Part shown: piece after piece, positions 53,241 through 62,316 of the stretch
Numbering within the stretch: the first letter of the stretch is position 1
Layout: each line of letters opens with the position of its first letter
Assembly: GCF_014323405.1 (NCBI RefSeq)
Contig: NZ_JACRWE010000003.1
Coordinates: 248,001-312,000 of the forward strand
Source of the DNA: Romboutsia faecis
Lineage (GTDB): Bacteria; Bacillota; Clostridia; Peptostreptococcales; Peptostreptococcaceae
DNA length: 64,000 bases
Direction of reading: 5' to 3'
The notes under the pieces: generated by a model
Seen by the model: only the letters and a program-made list of their open reading frames with translations
The model's database searches: none
Told to the model about the DNA's origin: nothing
Program-made: the position numbers and the translations under genes

Positions 53241-54314
53241 TTATTTTGAAGATACAAAAGCGTCTATATTAATTTTCTTTTTATCTTTTAAATTTATAAC
53301 ATATAGACTTGGTGTTATATAATCGTATTCACTTAAAAAAGGGAAAAGAAGTGTATATCTATCCTCTTTTAAAGAATGAAATTTATAAGTGCCATCTTTA
53401 TCTGTAACACTATGATATTTATTACCATTTGAATCTATTAATGTAATTATCTTATCACTTAATATATCAGTATTATTAAGCACAACTTTCCCACAGATTG
53501 AGTATAAGTTAGAACTATCTTTATCAAAATTAAAAGAAGAGTTACTAATCTTTACTATTAATGGCTGTATAAGTACTCCGCTTAATAGTCCAGACTTAAA
53601 AAAAGGGACCTCATGGTAGAAATCTGCTTTTATTATGCAATTAGAACGTATGTTCCTAAGTATAATTTTCGAAATAGAATATAATATTGATGGTCTTTCG
53701 TCTGTCTGTAATTCCTCGTAATCACCTGTGACTTGTATATTATAATAATGAATCAAATTATCTTCATCCCATAACATAACAGGTTCTAATACATGATCTT
53801 CTCCATAATTAACAAATACAGGTTTTTGCAATACAATTTGGTCACATGCGATGATTTTAACATCGTTATTAGTTAATGTACTAACAAAGGAAAAATCATT
53901 AATACTATTATTAGAAATGTTTATTACTGCTAATTCTTTTAAGTCAGATAAATTAGGGATAGTATATAAATTATTAAAATCTAAATTTATACTTTTTAAT
54001 TGGGTTAATTTAGTTAAGAAAGATAAATCTTCTATTCTATTATTACTTAATTCTAAGTTGGTTAATCTTCTTAAGTAAGATAGCTTGCTTGTATCTTTTA
54101 TTTTATTATTGTTAAGTAATAAGTTAGTTAAATTCTTTGCAAATTCCAAGCCATCTAAATGTTTAATATTTTTATCTGATAAATTTAATTCTTTTAATGA
54201 GCCTAAGAATTGTTTGGTTATTTCTTCTTCTGATTTGTTACATGACATGGCTATTGATAACCTTAAGTGTTTATTTATCCAATTATCGTCTTTACCTTTT
54301 GCCAAATTAATCAT
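53241..54314 (-). CDS. Leucine-rich-repeat protein with C-terminal Cna-B/carboxypeptidase-like domain
   Basis: A 357-residue protein with about five internalin-type LRRs between residues 35 and 150 (LKELNLSDKNIKHLDGL, LTNLLLNNNKIKDTSKL, LTNLELSNNRIEDLSFL and others). A central beta-rich region follows, then a C-terminal module SICGKVVLNNTDILSDKIITL...TDKDGTYKFHSLKEDRYTL that looks like a carboxypeptidase-regulatory beta-sandwich. No signal peptide or anchor is visible. Start uncertain: AAAGGA directly abuts the ATG at 54314, whereas TTG at 54305 has 9-nt spacing. It lies 4 bp after the GNAT gene, so the two are likely co-translated. Confidence 0.75.
   Translation of the reverse strand: MINLAKGKDDNWINKHLRLSIAMSCNKSEEEITKQFLGSLKELNLSDKNIKHLDGLEFAKNLTNLLLNNNKIKDTSKLSYLRRLTNLELSNNRIEDLSFLTKLTQLKSINLDFNNLYTIPNLSDLKELAVINISNNSINDFSFVSTLTNNDVKIIACDQIVLQKPVFVNYGEDHVLEPVMLWDEDNLIHYYNIQVTGDYEELQTDERPSILYSISKIILRNIRSNCIIKADFYHEVPFFKSGLLSGVLIQPLIVKISNSSFNFDKDSSNLYSICGKVVLNNTDILSDKIITLIDSNGNKYHSVTDKDGTYKFHSLKEDRYTLLFPFLSEYDYITPSLYVINLKDKKKINIDAFVSSK
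53644..53655. promoter_or_regulatory. LexA-box-like sequence inside the LRR gene
   Basis: GAACGTATGTTC is the same 12-mer as in the YhhN-gene box (45059-45070). It is intragenic, about 660 bp after the LRR start, so no promoter role is evident. Confidence 0.35.
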
Positions 54315-54318
54315 TCCT

Positions 54319-54897
54319 TTATATTTTTTTATTTTTAAAGTAATTTTTACTTAATATTTCATATTTATAACATGTTATTGGTTTTGACCCAGTTGAATGG
54401 AATTTTCTCTTAAATTTACCTAGGCAGTTAAAACCTAAAGAGTCTAGATAACTTCTTGAGTGCTCGTTATCTTCGTAGGTTTCAAGAAATATTCTTTTTA
54501 AATGTAAATCTTCAAATCCGAATTTAAGTATTTCTGTTGTTAGCTCTGGTATTAACTTAGTTCCCCAGTATTTTGGGTTTATACAAACTCCGATCTCACC
54601 CTCAATGGAATTGATAGGTATATTATTGAATCCTATGTTACCTATTGTTTTATTATTTTCTTTATATACAATTGCGAATTGACCAATATAGCCTTTTCTA
54701 TAATTGACTAAAAAAAATGATTTAATAAATCTTTTTGTATCTGATATTGATGTGTGTTTGTTCATAGGAAGATATTTTACAACTATCTCTTGTCTATAAT
54801 ACTCATACATATCATTTGCATCTTCTATAGTAACTGGTCTTAATATACACCTTTTTGTTTCTATAATTTTCATTTGAGGAAAAGTCAAATTAGACAT
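54319..54897 (-). CDS. GNAT acetyltransferase (RimJ/RimL type)
   Basis: A 192-residue GNAT protein: TKRCILRPVTIEDANDMYEYY at the N-terminus, IGNIGFNNIPINSIEGEIGVCINPKYWG (beta4 and acetyl-CoA loop region) and LKRIFLETYEDNEHSRSYLDSLGFNCLG. Relatives acetylate ribosomal-protein N-termini or small molecules; the target is unknown. It is the first gene of a two-gene unit with the LRR protein. RBS AAGGAGG. Confidence 0.85.
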   Translation of the reverse strand: MSNLTFPQMKIIETKRCILRPVTIEDANDMYEYYRQEIVVKYLPMNKHTSISDTKRFIKSFFLVNYRKGYIGQFAIVYKENNKTIGNIGFNNIPINSIEGEIGVCINPKYWGTKLIPELTTEILKFGFEDLHLKRIFLETYEDNEHSRSYLDSLGFNCLGKFKRKFHSTGSKPITCYKYEILSKNYFKNKKI

Positions 54898-55172
54898 ACT
54901 TAACCTCCTTTATTATATATTAATTATATATATAGACTATGATTTTAGTTATATAACTGTTCATAAAACATAAAATATATACTTTTATGCCATTTTTTAA
55001 AAAATGACTATTTTCAATAACTTTAAGAATCAAAAACAACTCTATGTCAGTTTTATGTCAGAATTTTTATCTGTTTTTTGTTTTATATTTGTGGTAAAAT
55101 TAAGTTATAAAATTAGATAATTTATTTTATATTTATACATTTATATACATATTAATTAGAAGGAGAATCAAC

Positions 55173-56288
55173 ATGAGTTTTGTTTTTATAAGAAAAAGAA
55201 GCAAGAATTATATAGTTTATTTAGAATATAAAGATCCGGAAACTGGCAAGAAAAAACAGAAAAATATGGGTTCTTTTGAAAAGAAAAGAGATGCAAATAA
55301 AAAGTTAACAGAGTTAAAGGATACAATATATAAGGATGATTTACTAACACCAAGCGCTATCACTTTAAAGAAACACCTTTTAGATTTCTTAGAAAAATAC
55401 AAAGAAAACTTATCTATAACTACATATAATAGTTATATCAGGATATGCAATAAATATATTATACCTATCTTAGGAGACATAAAATTAGAAGATTTAAGGC
55501 CTATACATATACAAAACTATGTAGATGATTTAGTTGGAATATTAACTCCACAGACAATTAAAATACATATAAACATTTTAAATTTAGCGTTAAAAAGAGC
55601 TTATAGATTAAGGTTAATAAGAGAAAATGTTATAGAATATATTGAAATTCCTAAGTCTAGAAAGTTCAAAAATAAGATATACAACCAAGAAAATATGGTT
55701 AAACTTCTAAATATTAGCAAGGATACATCGCTAGAACTTCCTATTACACTAGCAAGTGGTTTAGGGTTAAGAATATCCGAGATACTAGGTCTTACTTGGG
55801 ATAATATAGATTTTAATGAGAATCTTATAACAATAGATAAAATAACAGTACGTTCTAATGGTAAAGTAATACTTAAAAGTCCTAAGACAGATACCTCTAT
55901 TCGAACTATCTCTGCTCCAACTGAAATTATAAACATGTTAAAGGATCACAAGCGCAAATGTTTAGAATCAAAACTAAAAGGCATTATAAGAAAAGATAAC
56001 AACTTTATATTTTTCGATAAAAATGGAAATCCAATTGCACAAGATGTATTAAGTAGAAAGTTTTCCCGATTTTTAGAAAAGCACAATTTAGAGCATATAA
56101 GATTTCATGACCTAAGACATTCACATGTAACATTACTTATAAATTCAAAAGTTCCTATAAAGGTAATTTCTGAAAGAGTTGGTCATTCGAATATTAATAC
56201 AACATTAAATATTTACTCTCATGTTCTTAAAGAAATGGATAAAGAAGCTTCAAATAAGATTTCGGAAAGTTTATTCAAGTTAGGTTAA
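55173..56288 (+). CDS. Orphan Tn916-type tyrosine integrase
   Basis: A 371-residue phage/ICE-type integrase. The N-terminal arm-binding domain (YIVYLEYKDPETGKKKQKNMGSF) is followed by a SAM-like domain. The catalytic domain has Arg in GLGLRISEILGL, HDLRHSH and GHSNINTTLNIYSHV, so all catalytic residues are intact. No excisionase, relaxase, capsid or cargo genes flank it: it is bounded by the GNAT/LRR genes and corA. It is a probable remnant of a lost element, or a domesticated recombinase. A TATGTCAG direct repeat lies upstream (about 55044-55062), and the near-palindrome CCTTTTAAAATCGATTTTAAGG lies at 56335-56356. Confidence 0.9.
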   Translation: MSFVFIRKRSKNYIVYLEYKDPETGKKKQKNMGSFEKKRDANKKLTELKDTIYKDDLLTPSAITLKKHLLDFLEKYKENLSITTYNSYIRICNKYIIPILGDIKLEDLRPIHIQNYVDDLVGILTPQTIKIHINILNLALKRAYRLRLIRENVIEYIEIPKSRKFKNKIYNQENMVKLLNISKDTSLELPITLASGLGLRISEILGLTWDNIDFNENLITIDKITVRSNGKVILKSPKTDTSIRTISAPTEIINMLKDHKRKCLESKLKGIIRKDNNFIFFDKNGNPIAQDVLSRKFSRFLEKHNLEHIRFHDLRHSHVTLLINSKVPIKVISERVGHSNINTTLNIYSHVLKEMDKEASNKISESLFKLG

Positions 56289-56546
56289 CATAATATTAAT
56301 AATGTAAACAAATTTAAATGAGTGCGAAAAACGACCTTTTAAAATCGATTTTAAGGCATTTGTATTAACATCAGTAAGTGATTAATCATTTACAGATATT
56401 AATTTACTTAGAATGTAAATAAATAGATATTTAAGCAATTTTGCTTATTTTGATAAAAATTCTAACTATTTTTTATAATAAACTCAATTAATATTAATAA
56501 AAATAAATTACATATGATATTTATTAATATTAGTAATTAATTATCA

Positions 56547-56590
56547 ATACTATAAGTTTACATATATAATATTATGTAAACTTATAGTAT
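56547..56590 (-). terminator. 18-bp perfect inverted repeat at the corA 3' end
   Basis: ATACTATAAGTTTACATA (56547-56564) and its exact inverse complement (56573-56590) have an 8-nt loop, and the right arm covers the corA stop codon. The U tract on the minus strand is poor, so this may be an RNA end-processing hairpin rather than a classical terminator. Confidence 0.6.
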
Positions 56591-57538
56591 TTTCTTAATT
56601 TTAAAAATCAGTAAACTTATAACTATAATCAAAATCATAAAAAAAATTGTAATTGGATATGCATAGTGATAATTAAGTTCAGGCATGTACTTAAAGTTCA
56701 TGCCATAAATACCTGTTATAATTGTTAATGGAGACGCAATACCAGTTAATATAGTAAGCTTTGTTATTAAAGAGTTTGTTTCTTCTGTTACTTGGGAAGA
56801 ATATATATCTAAAAGTTTATCTGCCAGTTCTCTCGTAGATATAGCAAAGCTATATAATTTATCTATTCCAAAATCTATCCCTTGTAGATTTTCAATATTA
56901 TGTTTTTTTATATCTGAAGCTTTCATATATCTTATATTTTCCTTTAAGATTCTATCACCTATATATAATAAAGGTCGAGTATTTTTTACTATAGTCCTAG
57001 TTAAACTTCTTACATGATTAATATCTGATATATTATTATCGTATACTCCATTCATAATATTATCTTCCATCTCTAATATAATATCTTCTACAAGCTCTAA
57101 ATTTTCAAATCCATTCAACATTATCTTTTTAAAGATAAGGTAATTAATTTTATACAATGATACTATAGGAGTTTTGCTTAATGTATGCTTATTTTCAATT
57201 ACATCATTTATATACTTATATAAAAAATTATCGTTATTTACAACTACAAGAATAAAACGATCTGCAAGATACATATTAATTTCTTCTAGATAAAGATTTT
57301 TATTTTCTAGCTTGTATGTATTTAAACTTATAAAGTCATATTTATCAAATACATCTAATTTCATACTATCATCGAATTCTAAACACTCTCCAAAAGTAGT
57401 TTCATCAATTTCTAAAGGATCTTTAAGTTCTTTTAACTCTTCTGGTGTACATAATATAAGATAGTAATTACTTTTATGAAAAAAATCACTCTTTGTATTA
57501 TTATATAGCTTATCTATAGTTAAATCTAATATGTTCAT
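56582..57538 (-). CDS. corA: CorA-type magnesium/divalent cation transporter
   Basis: A 318-residue protein with a large N-terminal cytosolic domain and two C-terminal membrane spans. The signature YGMNFKYMPEL (GMN) comes between them, and the tail is basic (LLIFKIKKIL). The N-terminal domain is divergent from E. coli CorA, as is common in clostridia. RBS AAGGTG. Mg2+, Co2+ or Zn2+ specificity is not decided by sequence. Confidence 0.88.
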   Translation of the reverse strand: MNILDLTIDKLYNNTKSDFFHKSNYYLILCTPEELKELKDPLEIDETTFGECLEFDDSMKLDVFDKYDFISLNTYKLENKNLYLEEINMYLADRFILVVVNNDNFLYKYINDVIENKHTLSKTPIVSLYKINYLIFKKIMLNGFENLELVEDIILEMEDNIMNGVYDNNISDINHVRSLTRTIVKNTRPLLYIGDRILKENIRYMKASDIKKHNIENLQGIDFGIDKLYSFAISTRELADKLLDIYSSQVTEETNSLITKLTILTGIASPLTIITGIYGMNFKYMPELNYHYAYPITIFFMILIIVISLLIFKIKKIL

Positions 57539-57660
57539 TTTATCACCTTTTTAAAATTATCCTCTATTAATTTAATATATGACTTTTCTATATTTTTATA
57601 CTTTTAGATTAAAATATTGCACTATACATTGCTTATCTTATTATAATTTATCAAGGGTAC

Positions 57661-57690
57661 AAAAAAGAGAAGTGTTAGCTTCTCTTTTTC
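57661..57690 (-). terminator. Terminator after ispH
   Basis: AAAAAGAGAAG (57662-57672) pairs with CTTCTCTTTTT (57679-57689); it abuts the ispH stop and ends the six-gene minus-strand operon. Confidence 0.9.
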
Positions 57691-58529
57691 TATATAGATT
57701 CTATAAAGTTTATAACTTCGGTAATTATCCAATCTGGAGTAGATGCACCTGCTGTTACTCCTATTATATTAAACTTCTTTAATTCATTAATATCTAACTC
57801 ATCTTTTGTTTCTACTGCAAATGTAGGAACTATGCCTCTACATATATTTACTAGCTTTTGTGTATTTGAACTGTGTTTACCGCCTATTACTATCATACAA
57901 TCCACTTCTTTTGATAGCTCTTTAGCAGAAAATTGTCTTTCTTTTGTAGCTGAACAGATTGTATTTTTAAAAACAATATCATTTAGTCTTTCAGATAGTT
58001 TTTCTACTATAGAATTGTATAAATCTAAATTAATAGTAGTTTGTGATACTAAACAATATTTTTCATTAGCATCTAAATTTAATTGATCAATTTCATCAAG
58101 AGTTTTAATTATAATTGCATCTTCATTACACCATCCATTTATACCTATAACTTCAGGATGATCTTTATCACCTATTACTATAATTTTATAGCCCTTTGCA
58201 CTATATTCTTTAGCAATGCTATGAATCTTTTTAACAAATGGACAAGTTGTATCTATAACATTTATACCTTTATTTTTTGATTGAATATAGATGTCTTCAC
58301 CTACTCCATGAGATCTTATTATTACACTTTCATTTGATGGAATATCATTTAACTCATTAACAGTTTTAAGCCCTCTATCTTCATATTTTGAAACAGCTTG
58401 TTTATTATGAATTAGTGGTCCTAAAGCATATATTCCATTCTCTCTTTCTTCAAGTTCATGCCAAGCCATATTCATAGCTCTTTTTACACCAAAGCAAAAA
58501 CCAGCATTATTAGCTATTTTAACTTTCAT
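57690..58529 (-). CDS. ispH: 4-hydroxy-3-methylbut-2-enyl diphosphate reductase
   Basis: The last step of the MEP isoprenoid pathway. A 279-residue Fe-S enzyme with three cluster Cys: AGFCFGVKRA, DTTCPFVKK and NTICSATKERQ. HGVGED and GKHSSNTQKL hold active-site residues. It is not fused to an S1 domain, unlike some clostridial forms. It lies 11 bp after plsC. Confidence 0.95.
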   Translation of the reverse strand: MKVKIANNAGFCFGVKRAMNMAWHELEERENGIYALGPLIHNKQAVSKYEDRGLKTVNELNDIPSNESVIIRSHGVGEDIYIQSKNKGINVIDTTCPFVKKIHSIAKEYSAKGYKIIVIGDKDHPEVIGINGWCNEDAIIIKTLDEIDQLNLDANEKYCLVSQTTINLDLYNSIVEKLSERLNDIVFKNTICSATKERQFSAKELSKEVDCMIVIGGKHSSNTQKLVNICRGIVPTFAVETKDELDINELKKFNIIGVTAGASTPDWIITEVINFIESI

Positions 58530-58540
58530 ATGATATCTCC

Positions 58541-59137
58541 CTATTTTGAATTTATATAATAGTTCTCTTTTATTACCTCTAGAACATTTTGAGATAATCT
58601 TTCGTAATCTTTTGTATTAAGTCTTTCTCTATAATACTCTTCAAATGATATAGGTTTATCTATATATATAGTAACCCTATTAAATAATTTGTAATTAGAT
58701 ATTATAGATATAGGAACTACCATTGCTTTCCCTTTTATCGCGAACATTGATAAACCAGCCTTAGCTTCACCAAATCCTGGTTCTTTAATTCTTGTTCCTT
58801 CAGGAAAGATACCTAATACATACCCATTTTTTATACTCTTTAAAATATTTTTTATAGTAGATATATCTGGATTTTCTCTGTTTATAGGTATAACATTTAA
58901 TTTCTCTAATATATATGCTAATGGTTTAATTTTAAATAACTCTTTTTTAGCAACAGCGGCAACTTCTCTATTTTCAATTGCTGCTGCAATGAATATAGGG
59001 TCTAAGTTTGATTTATGATTAGCTGCTATTACAAGATTTCCTTCATCTGGTATATTTTCAGATCCAATAACCCTGTATTTAAAGAATATCTTAGAAAATA
59101 CTTTAAATACTTTTATTACAAATTTATAAAAATTCAT
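58541..59137 (-). CDS. plsC: 1-acylglycerol-3-phosphate acyltransferase
   Basis: A 198-residue membrane-associated acyltransferase of phospholipid synthesis: NHKSNLDP (H-x4-D box), FPEGTR and VPISIISNYK. Only one N-terminal hydrophobic segment is visible. It stands between cmk and ispH in the operon, a common Firmicute order. RBS AAGGGGA. Confidence 0.92.
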   Translation of the reverse strand: MNFYKFVIKVFKVFSKIFFKYRVIGSENIPDEGNLVIAANHKSNLDPIFIAAAIENREVAAVAKKELFKIKPLAYILEKLNVIPINRENPDISTIKNILKSIKNGYVLGIFPEGTRIKEPGFGEAKAGLSMFAIKGKAMVVPISIISNYKLFNRVTIYIDKPISFEEYYRERLNTKDYERLSQNVLEVIKENYYINSK

Positions 59138-59155
59138 TCTATATCCCCTTTAATA

Positions 59156-59806
59156 TTACAGATTTATTTTAGATAATACGTAATCAACAACTTCATCTAT
59201 TGATTTTCCAGTAGTATCTATTTCTATAGCATCTTCTGCTTTTACTAATGGAGCAAACTCTCTGTTTGAATCTATTTCATCTCTTTTTATTATGTCTTTT
59301 ATTATTTCTTCTAAAGATGTATCATATCCTTTTTCTGTAAGTTCTTTGAAACGTCTTATTCCTCTTTCTTCAGGTGTAGCTATAAGATAGAATTTGTAAT
59401 CTGCATTAGGGAATACATATGAACCTATATCTCTACCATCTAATATAACAGAGTTTCTTTCTCCTATTTCCCTTTGAACATCTACCATTAAGTATCTAAC
59501 GTCCTTTATCTTAGCAACGTTAGATACATTGTTACTGACTTCTATTGTTCTTATTTCTTCATTTACGATTTCTTTATCTAAGTAAAGATTATTATCTCTA
59601 AAATCAATATCAGTATTTTGAGCAATCCTTACTACTTCTTCTTCATTATTTATATCTATATTGTTCTTTAAGCATTTATAAGTTATAGCTCTATACATTG
59701 CTCCTGTATCTATATAATTTATATTCAATCTTTTAGCTATTATTTTAGCTATTGTACTTTTACCAGCTCCTGCTGGTCCATCTACTGCTATTACTAAGTT
59801 ATTCAT
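59156..59806 (-). CDS. cmk: Cytidylate kinase
   Basis: A 216-residue CMP/dCMP kinase: P-loop DGPAGAGKSTIAK, DTGAMYRA, ILDGRDIGSYVFPNADYKFYL and the lid RDEIDSNRE. It provides CDP for nucleic acid and lipid precursors. It lies 18 bp upstream of plsC on the minus strand. Confidence 0.96.
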   Translation of the reverse strand: MNNLVIAVDGPAGAGKSTIAKIIAKRLNINYIDTGAMYRAITYKCLKNNIDINNEEEVVRIAQNTDIDFRDNNLYLDKEIVNEEIRTIEVSNNVSNVAKIKDVRYLMVDVQREIGERNSVILDGRDIGSYVFPNADYKFYLIATPEERGIRRFKELTEKGYDTSLEEIIKDIIKRDEIDSNREFAPLVKAEDAIEIDTTGKSIDEVVDYVLSKINL

Positions 59807-59831
59807 TTTGTTTCTCCTATTCTGACAATTA

Positions 59832-60197
59832 TTATTTTGATAAATCTGGTCTGAGTATTTCAGCCTTATTTAAATAAACATGCTTTATATCACTTTTATT
59901 CTTGTCGCTATTTATGTACATCATTACTCTTATACACTTTTCTAAACTTCCAACTATATACTTTTCCTCAAAGTTTAATAAAGGTATATCAACAAGTCCT
60001 AAATTTTCTCTTACAGCAACCGCTGGGTACACTGCATCTAAATCCTTTGTCATAGTAAAGCACATACTTATTATATCATCTGATTCCAAATTATTATTAA
60101 TAATTATTTTATTTATAAGTGTAGTTGTCTCATTTAATATATCTTCTTTTTTATTATAAGATACTGTTGTCGCACCTCTAATTGCTAAAACTCTCAT
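59832..60197 (-). CDS. aroH: Chorismate mutase, AroH type
   Basis: A 121-residue monofunctional AroH-fold mutase (chorismate to prephenate, the branch to Phe and Tyr): RVLAIRGATTV at the N-terminus, FTMTKDLDAVYPAVAVR in the active site and IRVMMYINSDKNKSDIKHVYL. I chose ATG 60197 because AGGTGG precedes it; a GTG at 60206 lies in that RBS. Interesting beside the Phe/Tyr leader units, though far from them. Confidence 0.93.
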   Translation of the reverse strand: MRVLAIRGATTVSYNKKEDILNETTTLINKIIINNNLESDDIISMCFTMTKDLDAVYPAVAVRENLGLVDIPLLNFEEKYIVGSLEKCIRVMMYINSDKNKSDIKHVYLNKAEILRPDLSK

Positions 60198-60206
60198 ATT
60201 TACCAC

Positions 60207-61418
60207 CTATACACTTAATCCTGCAAGATAACCTGTTGAAAATGCTATTTGAAGATTATATCCTCCTGTTTCAGCATCTATATCAATCACTTCTCCTGTA
60301 AGATATAAATTTTTTATTATTTTAGATTCCATAGTTGAAGAATTAATTTCTTTAACAGATATTCCTCCACTAGTTACCATTGAAGCTTTAATACCTAAAC
60401 TACCATTACATGTAAGCTGCATATTTTTTAGATATTCAATTATTCTATTTTCATCTTTTTTAGATAATTCATTTGTTTTTTTATCACTTAAATCTAAAAC
60501 ATCAAATATACCTTTTAAAAAGTTTTGAGGTAATAGGCCTTTTAAGTTATTTAAGACATTTTTATTTGGATTTTCTCTTAGTGCCTTAGATAAATCATCT
60601 ATACTAACATTTGGTAAACAATCTATTGTTAAAGTCACTTTATCGTTTTCTAGTAGTTTATTTATATATGATGACATTATTAAGACAACTGGTCCTGTTA
60701 TTCCAAAGTGAGCAAATAACATATCTCCTATTTTAGAGATTTTTTTCTTTTTGATTTTGCAAGATATCTCTACTTTTTGAAGAGCAATACCTTGTAATTT
60801 TTTTATCCAGCTTTCTTCTATAGTTAGTGGGCTAAGAGCAGGATATAATTTATTTAGCGTATGATTATGCTTTTGAAGTATATCATACATTAATCCATCA
60901 GAACCCGTACTTTCGTAACTTTTACCACCAGTAGATATTATTACTTTATCTGCATATATATTTTTATTATTTTCAGTAATAACACCTGATACGGTATCAT
61001 TGTTGACTATGAGATCGATTACTTTTGTATTATACATTATCTTTACATTATTTTGAATCAAATCACCTTTTAGTATATCTATTACTTCAGTTGCCTTATC
61101 ACTTTTCGTATAAACCTTATGGTCATTAGACTCCTCAACTTTGTATTCTAAGTTTTTACTGCTAAAATAATTTAATAAGTCTGAATTTGTAAATGTATAA
61201 AAGCTACTGTATAAAAATTTCTTATTATTAACTACTTTATCAAAGAATTCATCTATATCTCTATTATTAGTGATATTACATCTTCCACCACCAGTTAACT
61301 TAAGTTTTTTACCTAACTCATTGTTTCTTTCTATTAATATTACTTCATGATTTTTTGAGGCTGTTAAAGCAGCCATCATACCAGATGGGCCACCACCAAT
61401 CACTATAACCTTTGACAT
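60207..61418 (-). CDS. YhiN/HI0933-family FAD-dependent oxidoreductase
   Basis: A 403-residue flavoprotein: FAD-binding VIVIGGGPSGMMAALTAS, KLKLTGGGRCNITN, the central IISTGGKSYESTGSDG and the end GEVIDIDAETGGYNLQIAFSTGYLAG. Function is not established for most members. It is translated just ahead of aroH in the operon. Confidence 0.9.
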   Translation of the reverse strand: MSKVIVIGGGPSGMMAALTASKNHEVILIERNNELGKKLKLTGGGRCNITNNRDIDEFFDKVVNNKKFLYSSFYTFTNSDLLNYFSSKNLEYKVEESNDHKVYTKSDKATEVIDILKGDLIQNNVKIMYNTKVIDLIVNNDTVSGVITENNKNIYADKVIISTGGKSYESTGSDGLMYDILQKHNHTLNKLYPALSPLTIEESWIKKLQGIALQKVEISCKIKKKKISKIGDMLFAHFGITGPVVLIMSSYINKLLENDKVTLTIDCLPNVSIDDLSKALRENPNKNVLNNLKGLLPQNFLKGIFDVLDLSDKKTNELSKKDENRIIEYLKNMQLTCNGSLGIKASMVTSGGISVKEINSSTMESKIIKNLYLTGEVIDIDAETGGYNLQIAFSTGYLAGLSV

Positions 61419-61429
61419 AAATACTCTCC

Positions 61430-62071
61430 TTATTCTAATGCTGATTTATTTACAGTATAGTTAGTTTTAAAATGGCTAGTATCATTCATTTTTATTACCA
61501 CTGGTCCATAATCTTTAAACTCAACAATATTAAGTGCTGTATTATCTTGTTTTATTCTGTATATATTCTCAAGTCCAGAACCTAAACATGATAAAAGTAT
61601 AACTCTTACTGTTACTGAGTGACTAACTAGTAATATATGTTTGTTATCATATTTTTCATTTATTTCTTTTATAAATTCATCAACTCTATCTTGTATTATA
61701 GAAAGAGTTTCTCCACCAGGAACACTAAATAAATGAGGTGTATTTCTCCAAGTACTATACATATCACTATAGTTCTCTTTAATTTCATCCATTAATAAGC
61801 CTTCCCAAACACCAAATCCCATTTCTCTTAAAGCATTAGTCTTATTAACATCTAAGTTTAATTTATCTGCTAGTATATTTGCAGTTTCAATCGCTCTTCC
61901 TAAATCACTAGAATATATATAATCTATTGGATATTTACTCATACTATTAGCCAATGTTGTAGCTTGCTCTATTCCTTTTTCTGTAAGGTTAGAGTTACCA
62001 TGTCCTTGAGTCTTTCCAAGAATATTCCAATCAGTTTCACCATGTCTTACTATGTAAAATGTATTTGCCAT
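61430..62071 (-). CDS. Histidine phosphatase family protein
   Basis: A 213-residue phosphoglycerate-mutase-like phosphatase with the catalytic RHGETDWN at residue 9, YSSDLGRAIETANILADKL, and the second His in LVSHSVTVRVIL. The substrate is unknown; it is not a true Gpm by length. It is the first gene of the minus-strand operon to ispH. An extended -10 promoter (TGATATAAT on the minus strand) lies near 62130. Confidence 0.88.
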   Translation of the reverse strand: MANTFYIVRHGETDWNILGKTQGHGNSNLTEKGIEQATTLANSMSKYPIDYIYSSDLGRAIETANILADKLNLDVNKTNALREMGFGVWEGLLMDEIKENYSDMYSTWRNTPHLFSVPGGETLSIIQDRVDEFIKEINEKYDNKHILLVSHSVTVRVILLSCLGSGLENIYRIKQDNTALNIVEFKDYGPVVIKMNDTSHFKTNYTVNKSALE

Positions 62072-62316
62072 AATATCCTCCTAAATTATTCTCTTTTTAT
62101 TTTTAGCTATTACCAAATTTTTATTATATCATATATTGTTTAATAATGATATTTTTTAAGCAATATATGGTGTATATGAGTTTATATATTGGTTAAGTTA
62201 ATGTTATATAATTTTATTATTTACTTATATATACATATTAAAGGAGATTAGGTCAATATAATAGAAGTGTATAAATTGTTAATATATTTAAAAATCTATA
62301 TAGGAGGTGCAATAAC

